Shown here in pieces: positions 43,411 to 53,400 of a stretch of 64,000 nt of DNA (positions are counted from its first letter, which is position 1; each line of letters starts with the position of its first letter). Under the pieces are notes generated by a model. The model was not told the DNA's origin, searched no databases, and saw only the letters and a list, made by a program, of their open reading frames with translations. This DNA comes from Chryseobacterium oryzae (GTDB lineage: Bacteria; Bacteroidota; Bacteroidia; Flavobacteriales; Weeksellaceae). Position numbers and translations under genes: made by a program. The stretch spans positions 1,426,001 through 1,490,000 of the forward strand of contig NZ_CP094529.1 in assembly GCF_022811665.1 (NCBI RefSeq). Direction: 5' to 3'.

Positions 43411-44055
43411 ATGGCGACTTACGAAAGCTTTATAAAACTTAACGGAACGATTGGAGATTTGGTCTTCTATAATCTCAACGGGAAAAATATTGTCCGAAAA
43501 AAAAGTGGTTTTAATAAAGCAGCATATAAGAAAAGTCCCACTTATGAAAAAGTAAGGCAAAACAGTTCAGAATTCGGACACTGCTCGAAAATTGGGAAAT
43601 TAATAAGATCCTGTATTACAGACCATATAGCACAAGCAAACGATCCTCTACTCTATCAGAAATTTGCCAAAGCGATGACGAATATTAAAGACTGCGACAC
43701 ATATTCCGAAAAAGGAAAAAGAATTGTAAAATTGGGTTTAGAAACTGTTAAAGGAAAAAATATTTTAAGAGCGTTTCAATTTGGAAATATTTCTTCTCTT
43801 ACGCAAAACACTCATATTTTTCTAGGATTGTGGGATAAGAGTTTGGTTTTTGGAAAAGAAACGGATGCCGACCAAGTTGACATTGTAAGTATTGATATTG
43901 ATTATGATAACTACTCATCACAATATTTTGAAGAAAAAATAAAGCTGGATCATCAGCAGGAAATTAACTTTCAAAATCAGTTTGAAGGAAAAGAGCTTAT
44001 TTATTTTATCTGTTTCAGAAAAGAAGGTAAAGTTACAAGAATGGGATTTGCATAA
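43411..44055 (+). CDS. Uncharacterised 214-residue protein
   Basis: I do not recognise this family. There is no signal peptide or membrane segment. The N-terminus has a short beta-hairpin-like stretch (IGDLVFYNLNGKNIVRKKSG), then a basic helical region (KKSPTYEKVRQNSSEFGHCSKIGKLIRSC) and a C-terminal half rich in beta. It is a single-gene unit with its own promoter and a shared terminator (44054-44087), and upstream DNA is unusually AT-rich. DNA or structural binding is possible from the basic N-terminus, but this is only a guess. Confidence 0.75.
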   Translation: MATYESFIKLNGTIGDLVFYNLNGKNIVRKKSGFNKAAYKKSPTYEKVRQNSSEFGHCSKIGKLIRSCITDHIAQANDPLLYQKFAKAMTNIKDCDTYSEKGKRIVKLGLETVKGKNILRAFQFGNISSLTQNTHIFLGLWDKSLVFGKETDADQVDIVSIDIDYDNYSSQYFEEKIKLDHQQEINFQNQFEGKELIYFICFRKEGKVTRMGFA

Positions 44056-44087
44056 AAAAGCCCGCAAATAAATTTGCAGGCTTTATA
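44054..44087. terminator. Bidirectional terminator
   Basis: AAAGCCCGCAAAT pairs with ATTTGCAGGCTTT with one mismatch. It lies between convergent genes. Confidence 0.75.
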
Positions 44088-44105
44088 CTTAGTTTATAAT
44101 TTATA

Positions 44106-44483
44106 TTATTTTTTGCTGTCTTTCAACCCAGTCCAGGTTCCGGATCTTTTTGGCGTAGGAGAATCGTTGTTCCAAGTTCCGTTTGCTTTTTTATCAAGAG
44201 TTAAATTTCCTGAAAATTGCCCATCTTCCGGTAAAACCAAATCTGCAGTAAGCTGACCAGATTTATTTAAGAAGCCAGATATATTATAATTCTCATTATT
44301 CGTTTCAGAATGCATAGTTCCTGTAACTTTTCCGTCGCTGGCTACTACAAAGTTCCAAACGCCTTTATCGGTTCCTACATAAGTTCCGGACCATGTTCCG
44401 ATGTAATCATAAATTGTTTCGTCATCTGAACTACATCCGATTAATAAAAAAGCAGCCCAAAAAAGCATAAAAAGTTTCTTCAT
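44106..44483 (-). CDS. Small lipoprotein of unknown function
   Basis: A 125-residue lipoprotein. I prefer the ATG at 44483 (MKKLFMLF), three codons inside the longest frame. The lipobox is LLIGCSSDD. The rest is Gly/Thr/Trp-rich beta strands (GTWSGTYVGTDKGVWNFVV, GTMHSETNNENYNISG, GTWNNDSP, GTWTGL) with a repeated GTW motif. It resembles lipocalin-like or beta-sandwich exported proteins. No function is assigned. Confidence 0.7.
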   Translation of the reverse strand: MKKLFMLFWAAFLLIGCSSDDETIYDYIGTWSGTYVGTDKGVWNFVVASDGKVTGTMHSETNNENYNISGFLNKSGQLTADLVLPEDGQFSGNLTLDKKANGTWNNDSPTPKRSGTWTGLKDSKK

Positions 44484-44832
44484 AGTTTGCAATAGTTTAT
44501 GAAATATGTTTAATTATTCAATTTATTTCCAAAAATCGACCTAAAGATTAAATATCATTTTCAGAATATCTACTATATATACATATTTTTGAATTGGACA
44601 AATATATCAATTTAATTTAATAGTTTTTCATTTTCAACTCATATTTTAAAAAAAATAATGTAAAACGCATGACAAGAAAAAACGATTGTAATTGCTGATT
44701 TCATTCTTGGTTCAGATAAATTAAATTCAGCGAAATCTATTTCGAAAATAATTTTCTTGATGATATTTTAGTCCAATTAGAACATACTATCAACAAATAA
44801 AATTTTAAATTTAGGCTTTCTAAAAAAATCTT
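44484..44832. other. 349-nt AT-rich intergenic region between divergent genes
   Basis: No convincing gene or terminator. Around 44700-44800 two different frames look protein-like and end at TAG and TAA (one reads KFSEIYFENNFLDDILVQL), which could be a decayed gene end. A CGAAATCTATTTCG dyad lies near 44733. Otherwise I see nothing. Confidence 0.4.
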
Positions 44833-45192
44833 ATGAATACAATAAATATTCAGGAAAAGTTTTCCTTATTTTCAGAGTTTTGGTCTCCAAAAATAGTTGG
44901 CGAACTGAACGGTCAATATGTAAAATTGGTAAAACTGAAAGGAGAATTTGTCTGGCACAAACATGATCATGAAGATGAAATGTTTTTGGTAATAAAAGGA
45001 CTGCTTAAAATAGAATTCAGAGATAGAACAGAAACAATCCACGAAAACGAATTTATCGTTGTTCCAAAAGGTATAGAACACAAACCTGTTGCAGATGAAG
45101 AAGTTTGGGTAATGCTTTTTGAACCCAAAGAAACACTCAATACCGGCGATATAACAAGTACATTTACAAAAGAGAATTTAGAATCTATTTAA
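44833..45192 (+). CDS. Single-domain cupin protein
   Basis: A 119-residue cytosolic cupin. Cupin motif 1 is WHKHDHEDEMFLVIKG (metal His, His, Glu) and motif 2 is PKGIEHKPVADEE (His). A metal-dependent small-molecule enzyme or binding protein is likely, but the substrate is unknown. It is apparently monocistronic. The following 240 nt is AT-rich and holds no visible feature. Confidence 0.88.
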   Translation: MNTINIQEKFSLFSEFWSPKIVGELNGQYVKLVKLKGEFVWHKHDHEDEMFLVIKGLLKIEFRDRTETIHENEFIVVPKGIEHKPVADEEVWVMLFEPKETLNTGDITSTFTKENLESI

Positions 45193-45432
45193 AAAATTAT
45201 ATTAAATCCTAAAGCTAAATTTTCTTATTTTTTACTCTTTATTATATCTAAATTTCATTAAAAACATTTATTGTATAATAATATTTTTAATATAGTTCTT
45301 TATAATGTGAATTAATTATTAAATTTAAATATTCTCTATTTCTTAACAGTAAATAATTTTAACAAAATTTTATGATTTATACTGTGTAACAAATATTCCC
45401 TTTAAAGTGTCTTATGTTAAAATGAAGTTTTC

Positions 45433-47595
45433 ATGAGAAACATATTAGTGCCCATTGCATTATTAGCAAGTACGCTATCAATAGCACAGACAAAAACCGA
45501 TACCATAAAGACTAACGAAAAGGAAATTGAAGCCGTTACATTTGTAGCTAAAAAACCTACGGTTGAATCTAAGGTTGACCGCACCGTTTTTAATGTAGCC
45601 AACAGCTCCATTCTTGCAGGAAATACAACTTGGGATGTTCTTAGAATGACGCCTCTGGTAAGTATAGACAATAACGATGCGCTTCGTGCCGAAGGTGAAA
45701 TGGTTACCGTTTACATTAACGACAGAAAGTCTGTATTTACCGGCAAAGTGCTTAAAGATTATTTGCAAACTATTCCTGCGGATAATTTATTGAAAATTGA
45801 AGTCATAACCAGTCCGTCCTCGAGATACGAAACGTCTGGTTCTGTCATTAATATAGTTCTAAAAAAACGTGATGATGAAGGAATTAAAGGAAGTGTAACT
45901 TTTAACAACAGACAGAATACCAAAAATTCTCAGTACACCAATTTTAATCTTAATTATCATAAAGATAAATTTACCCAGACAATAGTAGGAAGTTACAGCG
46001 ACAATACTTATGTACAGAAAAACTCGATTTTAAATACACTATACGAGAATAATGATGTAACGCAGATTATTTCCGAAAATGTTTATAAAGGCAAAAATCC
46101 TTCCCTGTCTTCTACTTCAGAATACGAAATTAACAGTAAAAATTCAATAGGATTAATTCTTGAGGCATATCAAGGGAAACGCTTCAGCAATTCTCAGTCA
46201 GATGGTACGAGATATTTAGATGGGGAACTCAACAATTCTTTCAGCCAAAGCCAAAACGCATCTGTATTGAGCAGAAACTTAGGAACCAATCTTTTCTATA
46301 AATATTATGATAAAGAGAAAAATAAAATTTTAGATATTAATTTGGGAGCCAATTATGATGGTTCCGATGAGGATAATTTGTTCGTAAAAACCATATCTTC
46401 TCTTAGCAATACGAATATTACAGGTATTCTTTCTGACCAGGAAGCCCGAAATTATTATCTGAAAGTAGATTATACCCAACCTATAGGAAAATCTGGCGGA
46501 AATATAGAAGTGGGAGGTAAAATAGACATTAACAACAATGTAATACCATACAATCTCTATGGGAATAATCTGAGTAATCTTTCTACTTTTGATAATTTCA
46601 GATATAAAGATAATATCAATTCCTTGTATGCTAATTTCAGCAAGACATTCTTCGAGAAGTTAGAAACCAGAGTAGGTTTGCGTTATGAATATATAAATTA
46701 TACTGCTGAACAGGATGTTGCAGGAAGCAAAAGAAAAGAATCTTACGGAAAGCTTCTTCCCAACTTATTGCTGAAATATTCTTTCTCCAAAAATTATGAT
46801 CTTAGCCTAACGTACAACCGATCTCTATGGAGACCTTGGTATTCTGAGTTTAATCCTTTTCTTATTCCCAATAATGACGGAATTTTTTACAGAGGTAATA
46901 TCAACTTAAACCCAAACCCGAACGACCGACTTTATATGAAACTTGGAATTCTGAAAAAATATTTTCTTTCAGCAAGATATTCTTTTACCAATCAGGATTA
47001 CTGGACTGCCTATGTAGTAGAAAAAGGATCGGTTCCTCAATTGGATAAAACCATTGCAGAACCTCAAAATTTTAATGGAAAAGTGCATAAATATTCCGTA
47101 AATGCCAATACCAACCAAACATTTCTGAAGAATAAACTAAACGTTAATTTAGGCTTCGGATGGAATTATATTGATAACAGTGATTTTAACCAAAGAAACG
47201 ACCTTAAAGCAAAAGATTACATTAGTTTCTGGAGCAGTTCTGCAAATTTTTCCTACACCAATTTATTCAATAAAAACATCAATTTAAGTGCTTGGGTAGA
47301 AGTTTCTAACCAGAATAACGGGAATTCTTACGCCAACCGAACCAATGTTTTTCACAACATTTCGGCAACTAAGATTTTTCCTAAAACACAAATGGAAATC
47401 AGTCTTCAGCTAATGAACATTTTCCAAAGACCTAATTTCGATTCTACAACGTTTAGCCAAACAGGAACTTTCAGAAATTCTGTTAAATCCGACTGGTATG
47501 GCTTTTCTTTAACGTTTGTGAAGCGTTTTGGTAACCAAAAAGTTAAAGAAAACTCTAAAACTGACGTGGAAAAGAACGGAGGTGGCGGTAAATAA
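45433..47595 (+). CDS. TonB-dependent-receptor-like outer membrane beta-barrel protein
   Basis: A 720-residue outer membrane protein. A signal peptide (about 1-18, ending LSIAQ) is followed by a plug domain (about 30-135) with AVTFVAKKPTVESKVDRTVFNV and VTVYINDRKSV. A large beta-barrel follows to the C-terminus, with many alternating aromatic strands. It lacks the N-terminal carboxypeptidase-regulatory-like domain often found in this OMP_b-brl_3 group, starting directly with the plug. No SusD partner is adjacent. The ligand is unknown. Confidence 0.88.
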   Translation: MRNILVPIALLASTLSIAQTKTDTIKTNEKEIEAVTFVAKKPTVESKVDRTVFNVANSSILAGNTTWDVLRMTPLVSIDNNDALRAEGEMVTVYINDRKSVFTGKVLKDYLQTIPADNLLKIEVITSPSSRYETSGSVINIVLKKRDDEGIKGSVTFNNRQNTKNSQYTNFNLNYHKDKFTQTIVGSYSDNTYVQKNSILNTLYENNDVTQIISENVYKGKNPSLSSTSEYEINSKNSIGLILEAYQGKRFSNSQSDGTRYLDGELNNSFSQSQNASVLSRNLGTNLFYKYYDKEKNKILDINLGANYDGSDEDNLFVKTISSLSNTNITGILSDQEARNYYLKVDYTQPIGKSGGNIEVGGKIDINNNVIPYNLYGNNLSNLSTFDNFRYKDNINSLYANFSKTFFEKLETRVGLRYEYINYTAEQDVAGSKRKESYGKLLPNLLLKYSFSKNYDLSLTYNRSLWRPWYSEFNPFLIPNNDGIFYRGNINLNPNPNDRLYMKLGILKKYFLSARYSFTNQDYWTAYVVEKGSVPQLDKTIAEPQNFNGKVHKYSVNANTNQTFLKNKLNVNLGFGWNYIDNSDFNQRNDLKAKDYISFWSSSANFSYTNLFNKNINLSAWVEVSNQNNGNSYANRTNVFHNISATKIFPKTQMEISLQLMNIFQRPNFDSTTFSQTGTFRNSVKSDWYGFSLTFVKRFGNQKVKENSKTDVEKNGGGGK

Positions 47596-47934
47596 GCTTT
47601 AATTTTATCTTGTAGCGAGAGTGATAGTTCTAAATTATCACTCTTTTTTATTTCTAAAAGCCTGTTCAAATTTCAAATTTATTTTAACAATAAGAAACCT
47701 TTAGATTCGAAAAAATCACCGTCAAACTAAAACTATTTATTTTGAATAACATAAAAAAATCAAGATATTGAACTGAGTAGTTAATTTTCATTTAGAAAAT
47801 CAACAAAAGGCAAAAAAATTATTGAATAAAATTTAAACAAGCTGTAAAAATCTTTTACTATTTTTTTGAATATTGAATTGAAAAATACCATTTATGGCAT
47901 AAAAGTTATTATATACTATGCAAAAAATACAGTA
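47596..47934. other. 339-nt gap with a terminator and little else
   Basis: The barrel-gene terminator lies at 47618-47650. The remainder is AT-rich and I see no gene. An in-frame TTG at 47866 could extend the next gene by 23 codons, but the added residues look random. Confidence 0.5.
47618..47650 (+). terminator. Terminator after the barrel gene
   Basis: AGAGTGATA (47618-47626) pairs with TATCACTCT (47636-47644) and TTTTTT follows. Confidence 0.85.
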
Positions 47935-48219
47935 ATGGAAAAAAGCTTACTGAATGAGTATTTTGAATTGACTATAAAAAAACAATTTGATATTGATATC
48001 AATGCGGAATGCGAATTTTCTCTCATCGAAAATTTAGTATCTAAAAAAATGATTGTGGCACCCACTTTTAGTGAAAAGATAAATGAAAACCAAGATTTGA
48101 AACGGTTTTTCCATGCAATGATTAACGAAATAAACCTTGAAATCTACGACCGAAAATTTATAGAAAAGAGAATTAGCGATATAATAGACGAAAATTCTCG
48201 TCTAAGAGAAATTGGCTAA
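47935..48219 (+). CDS. Uncharacterised 94-residue acidic/helical protein
   Basis: I choose the ATG at 47935 (MEKSLLNEYFELTIKKQF). The protein is mostly helical with alternating charge (NENQDLKRFFHAMINEINLEIYDRKFIEKRISDIIDENSRLRE) and no cysteine-rich, signal or membrane region. I do not recognise a family. It lies next to, and convergent with, the signalling array. Confidence 0.6.
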   Translation: MEKSLLNEYFELTIKKQFDIDINAECEFSLIENLVSKKMIVAPTFSEKINENQDLKRFFHAMINEINLEIYDRKFIEKRISDIIDENSRLREIG

Positions 48220-48257
48220 AAAAACTCCTGCACTATAAAAATGCAGGAGTTTTTTTA
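48217..48257. terminator. Bidirectional terminator at the end of the signalling array
   Basis: ACTCCTGCA (48224-48232) pairs perfectly with TGCAGGAGT (48242-48250) with A and T runs on both sides. It ends the minus-strand signalling cluster and the 94-residue gene. Confidence 0.85.
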
Positions 48258-48611
48258 AATATATTTTGCTACTTTTTCTTCCAGATCATCCAGATTAAAA
48301 GGTTTGGCGACATAATCGTCTGCCATTGCTTCTTTTGCCAAAGCAACAATATCGTTATTCGCAGTAACATAAATTACAGGAATATTCTTGAAATCTTCGT
48401 GATTCTTAAGAAGTCTGGTTGCTTCTACTCCACCAATTTTAGGAATCCAATTATCCATCAAAATAACATCCGGCATAAAATCTGAAACTTTCTCCAAAAT
48501 ATCATGACTGGTTTCAGATATTTCCACCTGATAGCCATTTTCTTCAAAAATGATTGTAATTACTTCTAAAATGGTTTTATCATCATCAAAAATTAATATT
48601 TTTTTGTTCAT
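48255..48611 (-). CDS. Single-domain response regulator
   Basis: A 118-residue REC domain only. The acidic pocket is FDDD (residues 8-11), the phospho-acceptor D53 is in VILMDNWIP, the switch threonine is in VIYVTANN and the lysine is in YVAKPF. There is no output domain, as with CheY-like or relay proteins. It is the last gene of the array, 33 nt after the CheB-like gene. Confidence 0.93.
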   Translation of the reverse strand: MNKKILIFDDDKTILEVITIIFEENGYQVEISETSHDILEKVSDFMPDVILMDNWIPKIGGVEATRLLKNHEDFKNIPVIYVTANNDIVALAKEAMADDYVAKPFNLDDLEEKVAKYI

Positions 48612-48643
48612 ATAATTTTAAAAATTAAATTTTAGTTACTAGT

Positions 48644-49222
48644 TTATTCAATTTGGTTAATAAGTTCTGCCAGATTTTGAGGCGTAATCAATAAATCATA
48701 ATTAAGCTGTTGCTCTGCCTGTCTTGGCATATAATCTACTTCTGCTGTATCAGGATTCTGAATCCAAACTTTTCCTCCATATTTTTTAATGTAAGCCAAC
48801 CCTTCCACACCATCTGCATTTGCTCCGGAAAGTAAAATACCAATAATAGTTTTACCAAAAACTTCCGCAGCAGATTTAAAAGTTACGTCTATCGACGGAC
48901 GAGAATAATTCATCTTTTCGGAGCTGTCTAAAGCCATTATCTTTTTATTCTCGAAAAGTAAATGATAATCTGCAGGCGCAATATATATTTTATTTTTTAC
49001 AATTTCTGTTTTATCGTCCACTTCAATTACCTCTGATGCTGTAAACTGCTGAAGCAAGACCTGAAGAATATTACTGGAATTCGCTTTTCTGTGCAAAACC
49101 AAAATAATCGGAAAAGAAAATTTATTGTCAAGATTCTTAATCAGCTCAAGAATAATCTGCAGACTTCCCGCAGATCCTCCAATTACAACTAATTCAGTTT
49201 TATTGAAATCTTCTTCCCTCAT
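48644..49222 (-). CDS. CheB-type methylesterase domain, stand-alone
   Basis: A 192-residue protein consisting of the CheB catalytic domain with no receiver. Catalytic triad S17 (IGGSAGS), H44 (LVLHRKANS) and D137 (LLSGANADGVEG) are all present. In chemotaxis CheB removes glutamate methyl groups from receptors. No receptor is in the window, so its target may be in the neighbouring hybrid kinase. It lies three bases from the CheR-like gene. Confidence 0.92.
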   Translation of the reverse strand: MREEDFNKTELVVIGGSAGSLQIILELIKNLDNKFSFPIILVLHRKANSSNILQVLLQQFTASEVIEVDDKTEIVKNKIYIAPADYHLLFENKKIMALDSSEKMNYSRPSIDVTFKSAAEVFGKTIIGILLSGANADGVEGLAYIKKYGGKVWIQNPDTAEVDYMPRQAEQQLNYDLLITPQNLAELINQIE

Positions 49223-49225
49223 TAT

Positions 49226-50053
49226 TTAAGACTCGATTTTTTTCCAGATTCGCTGGTCATCAATTTGATGATAATTTTTGTCTAATTTAGAAAATCTTAA
49301 TGTTTCTTTTGCCCCTAAAGCTAAAAATCCTAAATTTTCTAAGCTGTTATCAAAAAGATTAAAAACTCTTTCCTGCAAGTTTCTATCAAAATAAATGAGA
49401 ACATTTCGGCATATTATCAGTTGAAAACTGTTAAACGAACTGTCGGATACCAAGTTATGCGTGGATAAAATAAGTTTTTCTTTGAGGCTTTTATCGAATA
49501 CAACACTATTATAATTAGCTGTATAATAATCTGAAAAATCTTTTTTTCCTCCCGAAAGAATATAGTTTTCCGAATAAAGTTTCATCTGCTGCAAAGGAAA
49601 AACTCCTGCTCTTGCAGATTCTAAAACAGAAGGATTAAGATCTGTACCGTAAATTAGCGATTTGTGATACAAATTTGCCTCTTTTAGTAAAATTGCAACA
49701 GAATAAGCTTCTTCACCGGTAGAACATCCTGCAACCCATATTCGGATTAAAGGATAGGTACCCAATTGTGGCAGAATTTTCTCTCTTAATGCTTTGAAAA
49801 ATGAAGGATCCCTAAACATTTCCGTTACATTAACCGTGATTTCTTCTATAAATCTTTTCAGATAATCGGGTTCGTTCATCAAGGTATAACGGAGTTCTGC
49901 AAAACTGGTAAATTTGTCGATAAGACAGATACGGTTTACTCTCCGCTTAAAAGATGCCCTGCTGTAATCGGAAAAATCGTATCCGTACAGATCATAAACA
50001 TCTTTAATAAGATATTCTACTTCTTCATCTTTTACAATACTTGGTTCCAGCAT
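49226..50053 (-). CDS. CheR-type protein-glutamate methyltransferase
   Basis: A 275-residue SAM-dependent enzyme. The N-terminal helical domain has SFKRRVNRI and VTEMFRDPSFF. The SAM-binding loop is WVAGCSTGEEAYSVA (about 107-120). FQLIICRNVLIYFD is the typical CheR segment. It is paired with CheB in a tight operon. No receptor, CheA or CheW is visible nearby, so this is not a classical chemotaxis operon. Confidence 0.93.
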   Translation of the reverse strand: MLEPSIVKDEEVEYLIKDVYDLYGYDFSDYSRASFKRRVNRICLIDKFTSFAELRYTLMNEPDYLKRFIEEITVNVTEMFRDPSFFKALREKILPQLGTYPLIRIWVAGCSTGEEAYSVAILLKEANLYHKSLIYGTDLNPSVLESARAGVFPLQQMKLYSENYILSGGKKDFSDYYTANYNSVVFDKSLKEKLILSTHNLVSDSSFNSFQLIICRNVLIYFDRNLQERVFNLFDNSLENLGFLALGAKETLRFSKLDKNYHQIDDQRIWKKIES

Positions 50054-50054
50054 T

Positions 50055-50420
50055 TCAAGTTAATTTTTGAATGGCAGACATCAGAATATCAACATTGATA
50101 GGCTTGGAAACATAATCCTGCGCTCCGGCATCTATACATTTCTGACGGTCTTCCGGCATTGCCTGAGCCGTAACCGCAATTACCGGAATATGGTTTATAC
50201 CAGGAGTTTCGCGGATGATTTTCAGGGCTTGATAACCATCAATCTCAGGCATCATCATATCTAACAATATCACTAAAAATTGGTTGTCATTTTTCAAAAC
50301 ATCAATAGCTTCCTGTGCCATTGTACAGCTTTCAATCTGATATCCTTTAGCTTTAAGCGTAAGTTTCAGGGCAAATATATTACGTGGATCATCATCCACA
50401 ATGAGTATTTTATTATTCAT
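50055..50420 (-). CDS. Single-domain response regulator
   Basis: A 121-residue REC domain with D54 in VILLDMMMPEIDGYQ, VDDDPRNIF at the start and DYVSKPIN at the end. It resembles the third receiver of the adjacent hybrid kinase, with the same DDDxRNIF and DMMMPE wording, suggesting duplication. It is one base from the CheR-like gene and 16 nt from the kinase. Confidence 0.93.
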   Translation of the reverse strand: MNNKILIVDDDPRNIFALKLTLKAKGYQIESCTMAQEAIDVLKNDNQFLVILLDMMMPEIDGYQALKIIRETPGINHIPVIAVTAQAMPEDRQKCIDAGAQDYVSKPINVDILMSAIQKLT

Positions 50421-50435
50421 CAGAATTTTTGCTGT

Positions 50436-53400
50436 TTAACTTTCATATAACCAAACACGCAGCAGTGATAAAAGCTGGTCTATATCTACCGGTTTTGATA
50501 TGTAATCTGAAGCTCCCGCAGTGATGCATTTTTCTCTTTCTCCAATCATAGATTTTGCAGTAACCGCAATTATCGGAAGTCTTGTAAACTTAGGCATTTT
50601 TCTAATTTCTCTAATGGTTTCGTAGCCATTCATTTCAGGCATCATCATATCCATCAAAACAACATCTACATCTGGGTTTTCTTTAATCTGCTGTAGTGCT
50701 TGTTTCCCGTCCATTGCTACAACTACTTCCACTTTATATTTCTCTAAAGCTTTGGTGAGTGAGAAAATATTTCTTGCATCATCATCGGTAATAAGTATTT
50801 TTTTATTGCTCAAAACTTCTGTTAAAGAACCTAATGATTTACTTCGGACAGCTTCCAAAGTACTGTTTTTCTCCTCTACAAGATGCAAGAATAAACCTAC
50901 TTCATCTAAAATTCTTTGGTAAGAATGTGCTGTTTTTACGACAATAGAGTCTGCATACTGTTTTATCTTAAGTTCTTCAGACTTAGAAAGATTGTTTTCT
51001 TTAAAAATGATAATAGGAAGATTCTCCAGACCTTCAAAACTTTTGATGGATTCTACAATTTGGTATTCGCTACCTTTGGAGGCACTTATATCGAGAATTA
51101 CACAATCAATTTTATTTTCTTTGAATGCTTTAACACTATCTTCCACATTGCTTTCTACCGATAATGAAATATTAAGATTACCAAGAAAATAAGAAAGTGC
51201 AGTTGCATGTTTTGCATTTTCCTCCACAATTAAAACTTTTTGAGGTGCTTTTTGGAGGGCTGCCTCTATTTTTCTGAACATATCATCCATTTGATCGAGT
51301 GCAACAGGTTTGTTGATAAAATCTATGGCACCTCTCATTAAGCTTTCTTTTTTCACATGTAAAGCAGACATCATGTGAACCGGAATGTGTTTCGTTTTTG
51401 GATTAGACTTCAAATCATCCATTACTTGCCAACCGTCTTTTACAGGAAGCTGAACATCCAATAAAATAGCTTTTGGATGATATTGCAATGCAGATGTAAG
51501 TCCAAAATCCCCTCTCACTACAATAACACCTTTGTAGTTCTGCATTCTGGAATATTTTAATAAAGCTTTTGCAAAATTGGTGTCATCTTCTATAATAAGG
51601 ATAACATTATCTTCTTTGGTAATGTTGTTTCTATCATCTTCAACTTCATCCGGTATTTCTAAAACATTAATAGTCTTATCATGTTCTTTATCATCCAAAA
51701 TATGCTGAATTTGTTCCACATCTTCACGGATAATTTCTACAATATCCTGATCTGTGTCGTGCTGTTCTACTTCTGAAACCTCTTTTACAGGAATAATCAG
51801 GCTAAATTCACTTCCTTCGTTCACTTTGCTTTTCAAAATAAGCTCTCCACCTAATAATCTGGCAATTTCGCGACTAATAGATAACCCTAAGCCTGTACCT
51901 CCAAATTTTCGCCTTGTTGAGCCATCTGCCTGTTGAAATGCTTCAAAAATAATTTTCTGCTTATCTTCTGCAATGCCAATTCCTGTATCTTTTACGGAAA
52001 AATTAATAAAATCTTTTCTTGATTTCTCTTTTGTAATAGATAGACTGATGCTTCCTTCTTTAGTAAATTTAAGCGCATTAGAAAGCAGATTTCTTAAAAC
52101 CTGATCTACTCTGAGACGGTCAGTTTTGATAACCGTACTTAAATCTTCATCTATATTAATATCAAACTGAAGATTTTTCTCCTGAAATACAGGATTAAAA
52201 AGATTTTTAAGGTCTTTTACAACATCATTAATAGATACATCTTCGTAATCTAAAGTCATTTTACCCGATTCTATTTTAGCCAAATCTAAAATTTCATCAA
52301 TTAATGTTAAAAGGCTGCTTCCAGAACTCTGAATAACTTTTGCAGATTCTATCTGATCTTCATTGAGGTTTTCGTCTGGATTTTCTGCCATCAGTCTAGA
52401 AAGCAAAAGAATAGAATTAAGCGGAGTCCGCAGTTCATGCGACATATTTGCCAAGAATTCAGATTTATATTTGGTGCTGAGAGCAAGTTCTTCTACCTTT
52501 TTCTGAATTTCAATATTTCTTTCGGCAATAAGATGATTTTTTTCTTCTAGTAATCTGGAACGCTCTTCCAATTCAGCATTTGCCTGCATCAGCTCTTCCT
52601 GCTGTACTTTCAGTTCTTCTTCGGAGGCCTGTAATTTCTGGGTCTGGCTTTCTAATTCGGTATTAAGATTCTCGAGTTCTGCGTGCTGCACCTGCAATTC
52701 TTCCGACTGAGCCTGTGTTTCTTCCAGCAACTGCTGCTCTTTTTCTCTTCTTTTTGCTGCACTTAAAGCAATACCTATGTTTCTTGTTGATTCTAAAAAA
52801 TATTCTACTTTGTCATCCTCGAAATTCGAAGGCGAGCCCAATTCTATAACACCTATACAAAAACCATCTGCAAAAATCGGCAACAGTAAAATCCCATAAA
52901 TCTGAATAGTGCTGCTCGCAAAAGTTACTACAAAATCTTCCTGACGAAGATTATTGTAAATCTTCATTTTTTCTGTACTAAAAACCTGTCCTACAATACC
53001 CTCACCAACTTCAAAGGTCTTTTTCATATTGCTTTCTAGTCCGAAAGCTGCAGTAAGTTTTAAAATTCCTTCATCGTAAATATAAAGCGAACCATTGATG
53101 CATTTACCATATTCAATAAGTTGAAAAAGAGACTTTTCTGAAACATCTTTTACCGATTTATTGCCTACAAGAGATTCATTTAAAATAGCCAAACCTTTCT
53201 GCTTCCAGTCGCTTTTATTAATTTGATCGAAAGAGTTTTTAAGAGATTCTGTCATGTGATTTAACGAGTCTGCAAGATCGCCGAGATCGTCTTGAGAATA
53301 ATCTTCAGCTTTCTGACTGTAGTCTCCATTGGCTACTCTGTTGGCAATTTGCTGTATTGCTGTAACCCTTTTGTTGATTTCCAAATCTTTTGATCTTAAA

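Noticed and set aside
49226..50053. Calling the CheR/CheB genes a chemotaxis operon
   Set aside because: No CheA, CheW, CheY with output target or chemoreceptor is visible in the window, and flagella are not expected in this lineage.
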